Source of the DNA: a virus
Virus record (IMG/VR): IMGVR_UViG_3300027784_000071
Location: 1 to 20,283 of that record
DNA length: 20,283 nt
Reading direction: 5' to 3' (one strand)
Under the pieces are notes generated by a model that did not search any database, was not told where the DNA came from, and was given only the letters and a program-made list of their open reading frames with translations. Positions within the stretch are counted from its first letter, which is position 1. Each line of letters opens with the position of its first letter. The translations under genes and the position numbers were made by a program. This document shows positions 13,298 through 20,283 of the stretch, piece by piece.

Positions 13298-14317
13298 GTG
13301 AAAATCAACAAATCAGATTTGCAAGGCGCGTTGGAAAAGGTAAAGCCGGGGCTGGCCAACAGGGAATTAATTGAACAGTCTACAAGCTTCGCCTTCATGG
13401 GGGACAGGGTTGTTACTTATAATGATGAAATCAGTATATCACACCCGGTAGAAGGGCTGAATGTAACCGGGGCCATCAAAGCTCAGGCGCTTTATGCCTT
13501 CCTCAGTAAAGTAAAGCGGGAAGAGATTGACGTAGAATGGGAAGAAAATCAAGTTGTAATCAAGGCCGGTAAGTCTAAAGCGGGGTTGGTATTTGAGCAG
13601 GAGGTAAGGCTACCAGTGGAAGAGGTGGGGGAAATTGGCAAGTGGAAGAAGCTCCCCGCAGATGTATTAGACGGGTTAAAGTTCTGCTACCCATGCTGTT
13701 CTAAGGATATGAGTCGGCCCATTCTAACCTGTGTTCATGTTGAAGAGGATAAAGTGGAAGCGTCAGACTCCTACCAGATTGTAAAATATACGCTGGGCAA
13801 AAAGGTTCCTGTCAAGCGTTCATTAATACCTGCCGCAGCGGTGAGGGAACTACTAAAATATGACGTCAAAGAAGTGGCGGAAGGGAGTGGTTGGTTACAC
13901 TTCAAAACAGAAGATGGAACGGTATTCTCCTCACGGGTATTTGATGGGGACTACCCAGAAGTAGACGAGTTCCTTGCGTTTGAGGGGGTGGAAATACCTT
14001 TCCCCAAAACAGCCTCTTCCGCCCTTGAGCGGGCACAGGTGTTCTCAAAGAGTGATTTCAGCACGAATGATGTGGCTGTGGTAGTAGTTGAGGTGGCGGA
14101 GGGTGAGATTAAGTTTACCGCTCAGGACGAATACGGATGGTTTGAGGAAACAATAAAGACAAAATACAAAGGGGAGGCTGTCAGGTTTACCACCAGTGTA
14201 GAATTCTTAATCAACCTATTGGAGCAATCCCCGGCCTGTATATATGGTGAGGACAGGATTAAGTTTACCGGGGAGAATTGGGAACATGTAGCAGCAGCTA
14301 CAGCGGGCAGGGAGTGA
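13298..14317 (+). CDS. dnaN: DNA polymerase III beta-type sliding clamp
   Basis: 339 residues from GTG 13298. The N-terminus VKINKSDLQGALEKVKPGLA matches the beta clamp's first strand-helix unit. Three repeats of the clamp fold are visible: domain 1 to about 110; domain 2 from KLPADVLDGLKFCYPCCSKD to about 235, with RPILTCVHVEEDKVEASDSY, the highly recognisable G/RPxLxxVxxxxxxxxAtDxyr segment; domain 3 from about 236 to the end. RVFDGDYPEVDEFL matches the clamp RLIDGxFPdYxxvi motif. The protein would encircle DNA as a dimer and tether the polymerase encoded downstream. It is slightly shorter than bacterial DnaN (about 366-380). It lies 4 bases before the uracil-glycosylase/exonuclease gene and two genes before the polymerase domain. 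The call is strong; the exact partner is inferred from synteny. Confidence 0.88.
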   Translation: MKINKSDLQGALEKVKPGLANRELIEQSTSFAFMGDRVVTYNDEISISHPVEGLNVTGAIKAQALYAFLSKVKREEIDVEWEENQVVIKAGKSKAGLVFEQEVRLPVEEVGEIGKWKKLPADVLDGLKFCYPCCSKDMSRPILTCVHVEEDKVEASDSYQIVKYTLGKKVPVKRSLIPAAAVRELLKYDVKEVAEGSGWLHFKTEDGTVFSSRVFDGDYPEVDEFLAFEGVEIPFPKTASSALERAQVFSKSDFSTNDVAVVVVEVAEGEIKFTAQDEYGWFEETIKTKYKGEAVRFTTSVEFLINLLEQSPACIYGEDRIKFTGENWEHVAAATAGRE

Positions 14318-14321
14318 TTAG

Positions 14322-15548
14322 GTGAAGGGCTTTTTTAATATAGAACAGACCCAGACCAAAGGCGGGGAAACTAAAGGCAATTCCTGCGCCTCCTGTGGGC
14401 TTTACAGGTTTGCCTTAACTCCAAAGATGGAGCCATACGGAGGGTTCAAAAAAGGTATTATGGTGATTGGGGAAGCTCCCGGTGAGGATGAAGACCGGCG
14501 GGGCAGACCATGGCAGGGCAAGATGGGCAGGGTTTTGCAAAGAAAATACAAGCAACTCGGGTTGGACTTGTTTGAGGATTGTGTGAGTCTGAATGCCGTG
14601 AACTGCCACCCCACCGATAAAAAGGGGGCAAACCGGGGTCCAACCGACCAAGAAATTGCCTGCTGCCGGCCAAAGGTTATGCGTATCATAGAGCAATACC
14701 AACCTGAAATAATTATACTACACGGGGGGGTTCCTACTACCTCTCTCATAGGGCATAAATGGCGCGGGGACTTCGGCGGTATAATGAAATGGCGAGGTTG
14801 GACTATCCCAGACAGGGAATATAATGCTTGGGTTTGCCCAACCTTCCACCCTTCCTTTATCGAACGGCAGGAAGGGGCCAGTGAAGCGGAAGTAATTTGG
14901 GCAAGGGATTTGGAACAAGCCTTTTCCCGGCAAGGGGTTCCTTTTCCTAACCGAGGGGAACCGGAAGCGTGTGTTGAGGTAAGTAATGATATAGAGGGGG
15001 TCTTAATGAAGCTGCTGGACCACCCATACATGACGGCCTTTGATATTGAAACCACGGGACTGAAGCCCTATAACACAGACGCTCATAAAATAGTTACAAT
15101 TTCCTTCTGCCAGAGCCCTGATAAAGCATACGCAATACCTTTCCCTACTGAAAAGAAGCACCTGCGCATATTGAAAACACTATTGAAAAGCCCGGGTGTG
15201 CCTAAGATAGCGGCCAATATGAAGTATGAGGACAACTGGTTACAGGTATTGTATGGGATAAAGGTTTACCCGTGGTTGTTTGATACTATGCAGGCGGCTC
15301 ATATATTAAACAACCACCCCGGTATAACAAGCCTGAAATTCCAGAGTTATGTAAGGTTTGGGGTGCTGGGTTATGACGGTGAGGTTTCCCCTTACCTGAA
15401 AAGCGGTAACTCTCACGGGGTGAATAGAATCACGGAATTGGTAGAGAACGAAGAATGGTTTCAAAAACTATTACTTTATAACGGGGTGGACAGCCTAATG
15501 ACTTACAGATTAGCCATATCACAAATGCGGGAGTTGAACCTATTATGA
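14322..15548 (+). CDS. Family-4 uracil-DNA glycosylase fused to DNA polymerase I-type 3'-5' exonuclease domain
   Basis: 408 residues from GTG 14322, behind GGAGTG. Residues about 20-205 are a family-4 (Fe-S) uracil-DNA glycosylase. CASC is at 22-25; IMVIGEAPGEDEDRRGRPWQ (46-65) holds the water-activating and uracil-binding motif 1; NAVNCHPTDK follows at 91-100. IACCRPKVM, then EIIILHG and PTFHPSFIE (173-181), supplies the family HPS loop. C22, C25, C114/C115 and C172 are candidate cluster ligands. Residues about 235-405 are a DEDD exonuclease: FDIETTGL (240-247; D241, E243), NMKYEDNW (299-306; D304) and YNGVDSLMTYRL (386-397; D390), the Exo I, II and III motifs of Pol I proofreading domains. 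The gene ends in ATGA overlap with the polymerase domain gene. So the exonuclease that normally belongs to the polymerase chain is attached instead to a base-excision enzyme. Both domain calls are strong. Confidence 0.9.
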   Translation: MKGFFNIEQTQTKGGETKGNSCASCGLYRFALTPKMEPYGGFKKGIMVIGEAPGEDEDRRGRPWQGKMGRVLQRKYKQLGLDLFEDCVSLNAVNCHPTDKKGANRGPTDQEIACCRPKVMRIIEQYQPEIIILHGGVPTTSLIGHKWRGDFGGIMKWRGWTIPDREYNAWVCPTFHPSFIERQEGASEAEVIWARDLEQAFSRQGVPFPNRGEPEACVEVSNDIEGVLMKLLDHPYMTAFDIETTGLKPYNTDAHKIVTISFCQSPDKAYAIPFPTEKKHLRILKTLLKSPGVPKIAANMKYEDNWLQVLYGIKVYPWLFDTMQAAHILNNHPGITSLKFQSYVRFGVLGYDGEVSPYLKSGNSHGVNRITELVENEEWFQKLLLYNGVDSLMTYRLAISQMRELNLL

Positions 15549-16918
15549 AAACTCAAGCCACAACAGCGGATGCCTATAAACTATTTCATGACGGGGTTCA
15601 GGCACTGGCCCGGGCCGAGCGGGAGGGCATAAGGGTTGACGTGGACTACTGTTCTCGGAAGAAAACGCACCTTGCCCGGAAGATTGAATACTTTCATAAA
15701 CAACTGGAACAGACAAAGCTATACCGGCAGTGGTGCCACATATACAAGGATAAGGTAAACATCCACAGCAATCACCAACTGTCCAGAATACTATACCATA
15801 CTATGAAAATAGAGCCTACCAAGACCACAGAAAGTGGTCAGGGTTCTACCGATGAAGAAGTGCTAAGCCGGTTAGGGGTTCCCGGGCTGGAACTAATCCT
15901 GAGAATCCGCAAACTCGCTAAGATAAAAAGCACCTACCTGGAAGCCTTCGTAAGGGAGCAGTATGGGGGTTACATTCACCCATCCTTTAACTTACACACC
16001 GTTCGCACCTATCGCTCCAGCTCAGCAGACCCTAACTTCCAGAATATCCCCAAGCGGGATAAGGAGGCAATGAGGATATGCCGGAGGGCCTTGTTGCCCA
16101 GGCCGGGGCATATGTTAGTAGAGGCTGACTTTTCCGCCTTAGAAGTAATGATATCAGCGTGCTACCATAAAGACCCTACTATGATGGATTATCTCAAGGA
16201 TAAGAACGCCGACATGCACCTTGATATGGCCAAGCAAATATTCATGTTTGACAGCTTAGATAAGACCCTTCCCCCATACGCACTACTTAGGCAAGCCGCC
16301 AAGAATGGGTTTGTGTTCCCTCAATTTTATGGTGACTACTACGGGAACAACGCCTTCTCTTTATGCGAATGGGTAAAACTACCTACTGGGAAATGGCAGA
16401 CCGGGCAGGGCATTACCCTCCCAGATGGGACGTATATATCAACTCACCTACGAAAGCACGGTTTGCGCAATTTTGACCAGTTTATGGAGCATATAAAGCA
16501 GGTGGAAGATGACTTCTGGGGCAGGAGGTTTCGCGTATATAGCAGCTGGCGAAAAAGTTGGGTGGAGAAATATCGTAAGCGGGGTTGGCTGAAGATGCAT
16601 ACCGGGTTTGTATGCTCAGGTATAATGAAGAAGAACGAAATTATTAATTACCCTATTCAGGGTTCAGCCTTCCATTGCCTACTGTTCACCTTTACAGAAC
16701 TGGACAAAGTTATGGAGCAGCAAGGGTGGAAGTCAAGACTGGTGGGACAAATACATGACTCAATTATTATGGATGTATACCCGTCAGAACTGCCCACAAT
16801 AAAGCAAGAAATCAACCATATCGTAAGTGAGAAACTACCAGAGGCCTGGAAATGGATTATTGTGCCCCTTGAAATTGATGTGGACGAATATGAAATAGAC
16901 GGGCCTTGGATAGCTTAA
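15545..16918 (+). CDS. Family-A DNA polymerase, polymerase domain only
   Basis: 457 residues, coupled by ATGA to the exonuclease gene. Residues 1-140 form the thumb (including DKVNIHSNHQLSRIL and GQGSTDEEVLSRLG, both typical of Pol I). HTVRTYRSSSADPNFQNIPK (151-170) is the template/primer-binding TGRLSSxxPNLQNIP motif. Motif A is VEADFSALE (192-200; D195). Motif B, the O helix, is RQAAKNGFVFPQFYG (249-263; R249, K253, Y262), one residue longer between the Lys and the Tyr than in E. coli Pol I and containing a proline. NYPIQGSA is at 368-375, and motif C is QIHDSIIMDV (402-411; H404, D405). A segment around 277-310 is an insertion relative to E. coli Pol I. All catalytic residues are present, so it should be active, with proofreading supplied by the adjacent separate protein. 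Confidence 0.93.
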   Translation: MKTQATTADAYKLFHDGVQALARAEREGIRVDVDYCSRKKTHLARKIEYFHKQLEQTKLYRQWCHIYKDKVNIHSNHQLSRILYHTMKIEPTKTTESGQGSTDEEVLSRLGVPGLELILRIRKLAKIKSTYLEAFVREQYGGYIHPSFNLHTVRTYRSSSADPNFQNIPKRDKEAMRICRRALLPRPGHMLVEADFSALEVMISACYHKDPTMMDYLKDKNADMHLDMAKQIFMFDSLDKTLPPYALLRQAAKNGFVFPQFYGDYYGNNAFSLCEWVKLPTGKWQTGQGITLPDGTYISTHLRKHGLRNFDQFMEHIKQVEDDFWGRRFRVYSSWRKSWVEKYRKRGWLKMHTGFVCSGIMKKNEIINYPIQGSAFHCLLFTFTELDKVMEQQGWKSRLVGQIHDSIIMDVYPSELPTIKQEINHIVSEKLPEAWKWIIVPLEIDVDEYEIDGPWIA

Positions 16919-16937
16919 TTAAAAAGGAGGGCATGAA

Positions 16938-17876
16938 ATGACGTTACACCTAAAATACCGGCCAGACACCCTTGATGAGGTGGTAGGTAATAAAGATGTT
17001 ATTCAAGTATTGAGAGACCAACTAACTGAGGGGGCAAAGCAGCCTCTATCTAAGAGCTTACTATTTCACGGGCCAACGGGTTGCGGCAAAACTACCTTGG
17101 GCAGGATTATAGCGCGGGAGCTTGGGGCAAAGGGGAATGACCTGCGGGAAATTGACTCTGCGGACTTCCGGGGCATAGAAACTATTCGGGATATTCGTAA
17201 GCAAAGTTCTTACAAACCATTAGAAAGCCCTTGCCGGGTGTGGATACTTGATGAGGTTCACCGCTTAACCGGTGACGCCCAAAGTGCTCTGCTAAAAGCC
17301 TTAGAGGACACACCTTCACATGTTTACTACATCTTGTGTACCACCGACCCACAGAAACTACTGCCCACTATAAAGGGCCGGTGTGCCCACTACCAAGTAA
17401 GCCCTTTAACCGATAAAGAAATGAAAAGATTACTCCGTCACGTGGTTAAAGCGGAAGAGGACTCCCTGCCCAAGGAAATATATGACCAGATAACTCAGGA
17501 CAGCATGGGCTACCCAAGGAACGCTTTACAGGTGCTGGCTCAAGTATTGGCGGTAGAAGAGGAAAAAAGAATGGAGGTAGCAAGGCGCACCGCAGAAGTC
17601 CAGTCAAAAACTATTGAGCTCTGCCGCGCTTTAACCCAAGGAACGTCTTGGGGGGCTGTAGCTCAAATATTAAAAGGGTTAAAGGAAGAGGAACCGGAGC
17701 AAATAAGGAGGGCTGTGCTTGGTTACTGCCAATCAGTTTTATTAGGACAAACGAGGAATGATGGGGTGGCCGGGGTGATGGAGGAGTTCATTGAACCCTT
17801 CTATAATTCAGGGTTCCCGGGCCTCACCCTTGCCTGCTACAATGTTCTATTCGGTGGGGAGGATGTGCCTTTTTAA
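16938..17876 (+). CDS. Clamp loader ATPase (DnaX / RFC-like)
   Basis: 312 residues; ATG 16938 behind AAAAAGGAGGG. The N-terminus LKYRPDTLDEVVGNKDVIQV (5-24) is the classic DnaX/RFC box (YRPxxFxxvvGQexv). Walker A is GPTGCGKT (45-52), Walker B WILDEVH (102-108), and sensor/arginine-finger motif GRC (147-149), replacing the usual SRC. Residues about 160-215 form the lid domain (LLRHVVKAEEDSLPKEIYDQ; GYPRNALQVLAQV). The DnaX zinc cysteines between Walker A and B are absent, making it closer in size to phage or archaeal small loader subunits. It would open the clamp encoded at 13298 with ATP and load it at primer ends. Only one loader gene is visible, so it may act as a homo-oligomer or with an unrecognised partner. 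It is the last gene before promoter C. Confidence 0.92.
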   Translation: MTLHLKYRPDTLDEVVGNKDVIQVLRDQLTEGAKQPLSKSLLFHGPTGCGKTTLGRIIARELGAKGNDLREIDSADFRGIETIRDIRKQSSYKPLESPCRVWILDEVHRLTGDAQSALLKALEDTPSHVYYILCTTDPQKLLPTIKGRCAHYQVSPLTDKEMKRLLRHVVKAEEDSLPKEIYDQITQDSMGYPRNALQVLAQVLAVEEEKRMEVARRTAEVQSKTIELCRALTQGTSWGAVAQILKGLKEEEPEQIRRAVLGYCQSVLLGQTRNDGVAGVMEEFIEPFYNSGFPGLTLACYNVLFGGEDVPF

Positions 17877-17900
17877 GGTAATCAGGTTTTAACGTATAAT
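17872..17900 (+). promoter_or_regulatory. Promoter C (repeated phage promoter)
   Basis: TTTAAG (17872-17877), 17-base spacer, TATAAT (17895-17900). The -35 region overlaps the stop of the clamp loader gene. TTTTAAGGTAAT is identical to promoter A, and GTTTTAACGTATAATA is identical to promoter B. The expected start near 17907 leaves a leader of about 17 bases before ATG 17924, with AGAGGGGG as ribosome binding site. Confidence 0.85.
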
Positions 17901-17923
17901 AAGGCAGGAGAGGGGGTGACAGA

Positions 17924-18424
17924 ATGGAGAACCTTAACTATGAGCAGGACGTCAAGATTGACCCGAACGCCCTTGACGTGGAGTGGCTGGAGCAAGCGGA
18001 GTTAATGAAGAAATACGCACATCATGCTGCGGATACAAAAAAGGATATGGATGAAGCCAAAGAGCGTATGGAGGCCGGTAAAGCAAGGATAGAGATGGAC
18101 GTTCGGACAAGCCCACAACTCTATAACCTGGAAAAGGTAACTGAAGGGGCCATACAAAGCACCATACTACTACAGAAGGACTATCAAGAATTGGTTACAG
18201 AATACAACAAAGCTAAGTATGAATATGACGTGTCTGTGGCGGTTGTGCGGGCCATTGACCAAAGGAAAACAGCCCTGGAGAACCTCGTTAAGTTGTTAAC
18301 CGCTTCTTACTTTGCCGGGCCAAAAGCGCCCCGCGATTTGTATCAGGAGCACCTTGAACAACAAGAACGTAAAAAGGAAAATGCCAAGGTCAAAATTTCA
18401 CGCAAGAAAGGAGGGCACAAATGA
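17924..18424 (+). CDS. Coiled-coil protein, possible UvsY-like recombination mediator
   Basis: 166 residues, mostly helical. DVEWLEQAELMKKYAHHAAD (19-38) leads into a charged coiled coil (TKKDMDEAKERMEAGKARIE). YNLEKVTEGAIQSTILLQKD (67-86) and YEYDVSVAVVRAIDQRKTAL (98-117) form further helices, then ENLVKLLTASYFAGPKAPRD and a basic tail ending KKGGHK. The order (helical core, a Lys-rich helix pair, LExLVxLxxxxYFAxPxxP) resembles small phage proteins annotated as UvsY-like recombination mediators or recombination-repair proteins, but I cannot confirm this. The neighbours support it: SSB and a RecA-family recombinase are encoded two to four genes downstream in the same transcript. A mediator that loads recombinase onto SSB-coated DNA would fit. 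It overlaps the next gene by 4 bases (ATGA). Confidence 0.7.
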   Translation: MENLNYEQDVKIDPNALDVEWLEQAELMKKYAHHAADTKKDMDEAKERMEAGKARIEMDVRTSPQLYNLEKVTEGAIQSTILLQKDYQELVTEYNKAKYEYDVSVAVVRAIDQRKTALENLVKLLTASYFAGPKAPRDLYQEHLEQQERKKENAKVKISRKKGGHK

Positions 18425-18561
18425 GCTTTACAGAAGAGTTGGCAATCACAATATTCATAGCAATACTACTACTCCCCATTTACGTGATTGTGCTCTCTAT
18501 GAGCGCTTATATTGGCAAGGTGTGGGCAATAAAATTATTATTCAAAAAGGAGAGATTATAA
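18421..18561 (+). CDS. 46-residue membrane peptide
   Basis: ATG 18421 overlaps the previous stop (ATGA) and has AAAGGAGGG just upstream; the stop TAA at 18559-18561 overlaps the next start (TAATG). The product begins MSFTEELAITIFIAILLLPI and continues with YVIVLSMSAYIGKVWAIKLL and FKKERL. One hydrophobic helix of about 20-24 residues (about 8-30) is followed by a basic cytoplasmic-type tail. Coupling on both sides and a good ribosome binding site argue that it is a real gene despite its size. No family is recognised. It is the third tiny membrane protein in this replication region, after those at 4903 and 5213. Confidence 0.65.
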   Translation: MSFTEELAITIFIAILLLPIYVIVLSMSAYIGKVWAIKLLFKKERL

Positions 18562-19667
18562 TGGCGAAAAAAGTTAAGAAGAAAAGGTTCAAAGGGACAG
18601 TATCAAGGAACGCGGCAAAGCAAGCCCGTGGTACTCAGCTTGGGCATTTAAGCCTACCTAAGGGGTTGCCTGTATTCAAGGAGGAGCCGGGTTCCCGGGT
18701 CAGCCTGGATATTATACCGTATGTCGTTACAGATTCACAGCACCCAGATAAAGATGAAGAATACGAAATTGCGGTTGAAGGCAGCCTGTGGTATAAGCGG
18801 CCTTACTGGTTACACCGTAACATTGGGCCGGAGAACCAAGCGGTAGTCTGCCCTGTCAGTGCCGCACAAAAGTGCCCTATTTGCGAATACAGGGCTCAAC
18901 TATTGAAAGACGGGGCCGACTGGCAGGATGAATCTGTAAAAGCCCTGAAGGCATCTATGCGTAACCTTTACTTCGCAGTTCCTAAAGGCGCAAAGAAGTA
19001 TGAGGAAACACCCCATGTCTGGGATATAAGTCAGTTCCTTTTCCAGACTAAGCTGAATGAGGAAATCGGGGAAAATGAAGATTATGAAACCTTCCCCGAC
19101 CTGGAAGACGGTTACACCCTTCAAATAAGGTTCAGTGAAGAGAGTTTAGGGGCCAACAAGTATGCTGAAACAAGCCGGATTGATTTTAAGGAGCGGGATA
19201 AACCCTACAAGGAGTCCATAATAGATGACCTGCCTTCCTTAGATGCCCTGCTGGACGTGCCGTCTTACAAAGCGGTAGAAGCTATGTTCTTTGGGGGGCT
19301 TGACCAAGAAGAAGCGGAAGAAGAGGTTGAAGTAACCGATGAAGATGCGGTTGAAGCGGAGGAGGAAGAAGAGCAGCCAAAACCGGCACGCAAGCGTAAA
19401 CCAGAACCCGAGCCAGAGGATGATGATGAAGAGGAAGAAGAGGAAGAGGATGAAGAGGAAGAGGAAGAGGAAGAGGATGAAGAAGAGGAAGAGGTAAAGC
19501 CTAAAGAAAAAAAGAAAGAACCGCCGAAAAAAGAGCCCAAAGGCAAGGGCAAAGGTAAAACTGAAAAATGCCCTCACGGTCATACGTTTGGAGAGGACTG
19601 TGAAGAGTATGATGAATGTGACGAATGTGAGCTGTGGGAGAAGTGTATGGACGCTTCAGAAAAGTAG
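18561..19667 (+). CDS. Single-stranded DNA-binding protein, T4 gp32-like, with long acidic tract and C-terminal Cys cluster
   Basis: 368 residues from ATG 18561 (AAAGGAGAG upstream, one-base overlap with the previous stop). The basic N-terminus MAKKVKKKRFKGTVSRN may mediate cooperative binding as in gp32. The core (about 45-245) has LHRNIG (H85), VVCPVSAAQKCPICEYRAQL (C97, C105, C108): His-X11-Cys-X7-Cys-X2-Cys, close to the gp32 zinc ligands His64, Cys77, Cys87, Cys90. MRNLYFAVPKGAKKYE and GYTLQIRFSEESLGANKYAE are OB-fold-like strands. Residues about 260-318 are overwhelmingly Glu and Asp, followed by a Lys/Pro-rich hinge (PPKKEPKGKGKGKTEK). The final segment CPHGHTFGEDCEEYDECDEC onward to C362 is a second metal-binding-looking module. 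It would coat single-stranded DNA at the fork and interact through its acidic tract. Assignment is strong for the core; the tail function is inferred. Confidence 0.85.
   Translation: MAKKVKKKRFKGTVSRNAAKQARGTQLGHLSLPKGLPVFKEEPGSRVSLDIIPYVVTDSQHPDKDEEYEIAVEGSLWYKRPYWLHRNIGPENQAVVCPVSAAQKCPICEYRAQLLKDGADWQDESVKALKASMRNLYFAVPKGAKKYEETPHVWDISQFLFQTKLNEEIGENEDYETFPDLEDGYTLQIRFSEESLGANKYAETSRIDFKERDKPYKESIIDDLPSLDALLDVPSYKAVEAMFFGGLDQEEAEEEVEVTDEDAVEAEEEEEQPKPARKRKPEPEPEDDDEEEEEEEDEEEEEEEEDEEEEEVKPKEKKKEPPKKEPKGKGKGKTEKCPHGHTFGEDCEEYDECDECELWEKCMDASEK
19416..19492 (+). repeat. Low-complexity purine-rich (GAA/GAG/GAT) tract
   Basis: About 77 bases consisting of G and A, with T only in GAT codons, encode the acidic run of the SSB. 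The long polypurine/polypyrimidine asymmetry could form triplex DNA and can slip during replication, so its length may vary between relatives. It explains the open but meaningless frames on the opposite strand here. Confidence 0.8.
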
Positions 19668-19684
19668 GGAGGAGGTAACTATAA

Positions 19685-20044
19685 ATGAAAGATGACATAC
19701 TATTAAGTGGAGAACAGCAATTTGTGGGGGCTTACCTGCCCCCGCAGGTTGCTGACTACCTGCGGCTGCTATCCGTAAATTGGGGGCAAAGTGTACAAAA
19801 AACTTTACAACGGTTGATTGATGATAAAAGAGTAGACCTACCTGAGAATCAGCTTGTTGCTAACTTAGCGAATCAAGCTGTAACTGACTGGCGGTACCGG
19901 TTAGAAAGGGGGATTTTGAGCGGTAATAAACAGCAGCAGCAAGCCTTCATATACCAATTGAGGGCCAAGTTAAAGCGGAAGAAGATTAATGAAATTTACA
20001 TTCAGAATATAATAGCTCAAGCCCAAAGGGGTATTACCACATGA
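19685..20044 (+). CDS. Ribbon-helix-helix-like protein
   Basis: 119 residues; ATG 19685 behind GGGAGGAGGT. Residues about 11-46 (QQFVGAYLPPQVADYLRLLS, then VNWGQSVQKTLQRLIDDKRV) have the form short strand, LPPxxxxYLxxL helix, a Gly/Ser turn, second helix, which is the ribbon-helix-helix layout of Arc/MetJ-type regulators and antitoxins. The remainder is helical and polar: WRYRLERGILSGNKQQQQAF, then QLRAKLKRKKINEIYIQNII. It may be a DNA-binding regulator of this operon or, given its place between SSB and recombinase, an accessory recombination factor. No named family is recognised. Its stop overlaps the next start (ATGA). The fold is a moderate-confidence reading; the function is open. Confidence 0.65.
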   Translation: MKDDILLSGEQQFVGAYLPPQVADYLRLLSVNWGQSVQKTLQRLIDDKRVDLPENQLVANLANQAVTDWRYRLERGILSGNKQQQQAFIYQLRAKLKRKKINEIYIQNIIAQAQRGITT

Positions 20045-20283
20045 AAAGAACAAAGGCGCAAAAGCTAAGCACACAAGTGGAGCATAAAGCTAAAAACAAA
20101 GATAAGCAAACCACTCCCCAGTATGAAGGAACGAGCACTGCTGTATCTACTGGGTCCACGCTGCTTGACTTAGCCATATCCGGGGGCCGGTTCCGGGAAG
20201 GGGGGATACCCACAGGGATTCTGGTGGAAATATTTGGCCCGTCAGGCACAGGGAAGACGGTATTGCTTTGCCAAATCGCAGGG
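20041..20283 (+). CDS. RecA-family recombinase (RecA/UvsX/Sak4-like), N-terminal part, truncated by the window
   Basis: 81 residues visible, starting at ATG 20041 in ATGA overlap with the previous gene. A basic, flexible N-terminus (MKRTKAQKLSTQVEHKAKNK) precedes the RecA-type entry STGSTLLDLAISGGRF, REGGIPTGILVEIFGPSGTG and KTVLLCQIAG. The Walker A motif is GPSGTGKT. The STGSxxLDxAxxGGxxxxGIPxGxxxEIxGPxGxGKT order is typical of RecA, RadA and phage recombinases; the Walker B and L2 regions lie beyond the window, so the subfamily cannot be chosen. It would form filaments on SSB-coated single strands for recombination-dependent replication, with the SSB and possible mediator encoded just upstream. 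Confidence 0.88.
   Translation, partial: MKRTKAQKLSTQVEHKAKNKDKQTTPQYEGTSTAVSTGSTLLDLAISGGRFREGGIPTGILVEIFGPSGTGKTVLLCQIAG

Noticed and set aside
14107-14271. Repeated ATTAAGTTTACCG in the clamp gene
   Set aside because: The two copies encode IKFT strands in equivalent structural repeats of the clamp and are best explained by shared codon choice.
14402-15055. Minus-strand open frame of about 217 codons
   Set aside because: It lies entirely opposite the UDG-exonuclease gene, whose motifs are all recognisable; the minus-strand product is Ser/Pro/Cys-rich with no motif.
19239-19583. Minus-strand frames rich in Phe/Leu or poly-Ser
   Set aside because: They are complements of the GAA/GAG acidic tract in the SSB gene.
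1-20283. CRISPR array, tRNA genes, insertion sequences or attachment sites
   Set aside because: No regularly spaced repeats, tRNA-like cloverleaf, transposase or integrase was seen; there is no gap over 300 bases without a gene.

Overview
The window reads as the early (DNA replication and metabolism) region of a large bacteriophage, or a phage-like element, of a Gram-positive Firmicute, perhaps an anaerobic clostridial host. Every gene is on the + strand and packing is very tight, with many ATGA or TAATG overlaps. Nearly every start has a strong AAAGGAGG-type ribosome binding site. Three promoters share an almost identical sequence with a TATAAT -10 box, as expected for a phage using host-type RNA polymerase. 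The host assignment is inference from composition, ribosome binding sites and gene style; no marker gene fixes it.

Layout. (1) 2-884: the C-terminal end of an SNF2-type helicase and a small sigma-region-2-like protein. (2) Promoter at 886-914, then a small unknown protein, a primase (zinc finger plus TOPRIM), a winged-helix replication initiator carrying a lambda-like candidate origin inside its own gene (2454-2552), and a DnaB/RecA-fold helicase with a Cys-rich insertion. Two small membrane proteins follow. (3) Promoter at 5377-5405, then about 12.5 kb with no further clear promoter. This unit holds a winged-helix-like protein and then a dense cassette (6033-13268). The cassette has three SPL-like radical SAM proteins, a PLP-fold ACC-deaminase-like protein, a DUF2156/GNAT-like acyltransferase candidate and several small unknown proteins. 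The unit continues with a beta sliding clamp, a family-4 uracil-DNA glycosylase fused to a 3'-5' exonuclease domain, a separate family-A polymerase domain and a DnaX/RFC-like clamp loader. (4) Promoter at 17872-17900, then a coiled-coil protein (possible UvsY-like mediator), a 46-residue membrane peptide, a T4 gp32-like single-strand binding protein with a long acidic tract and a second Cys cluster, a ribbon-helix-helix-like protein and the start of a RecA-family recombinase.

Together these genes make a nearly self-sufficient replisome: initiator and origin, primase, helicase, SSB, clamp, loader, split polymerase, recombinase. The part no standard replisome explains is the radical SAM / PLP / acyltransferase cassette, co-directional with and embedded between helicase and polymerase. 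The leading hypothesis is a phage DNA-base hypermodification pathway or a specialised DNA-lesion repair pathway. The sequence supports the enzyme classes, not the substrate.
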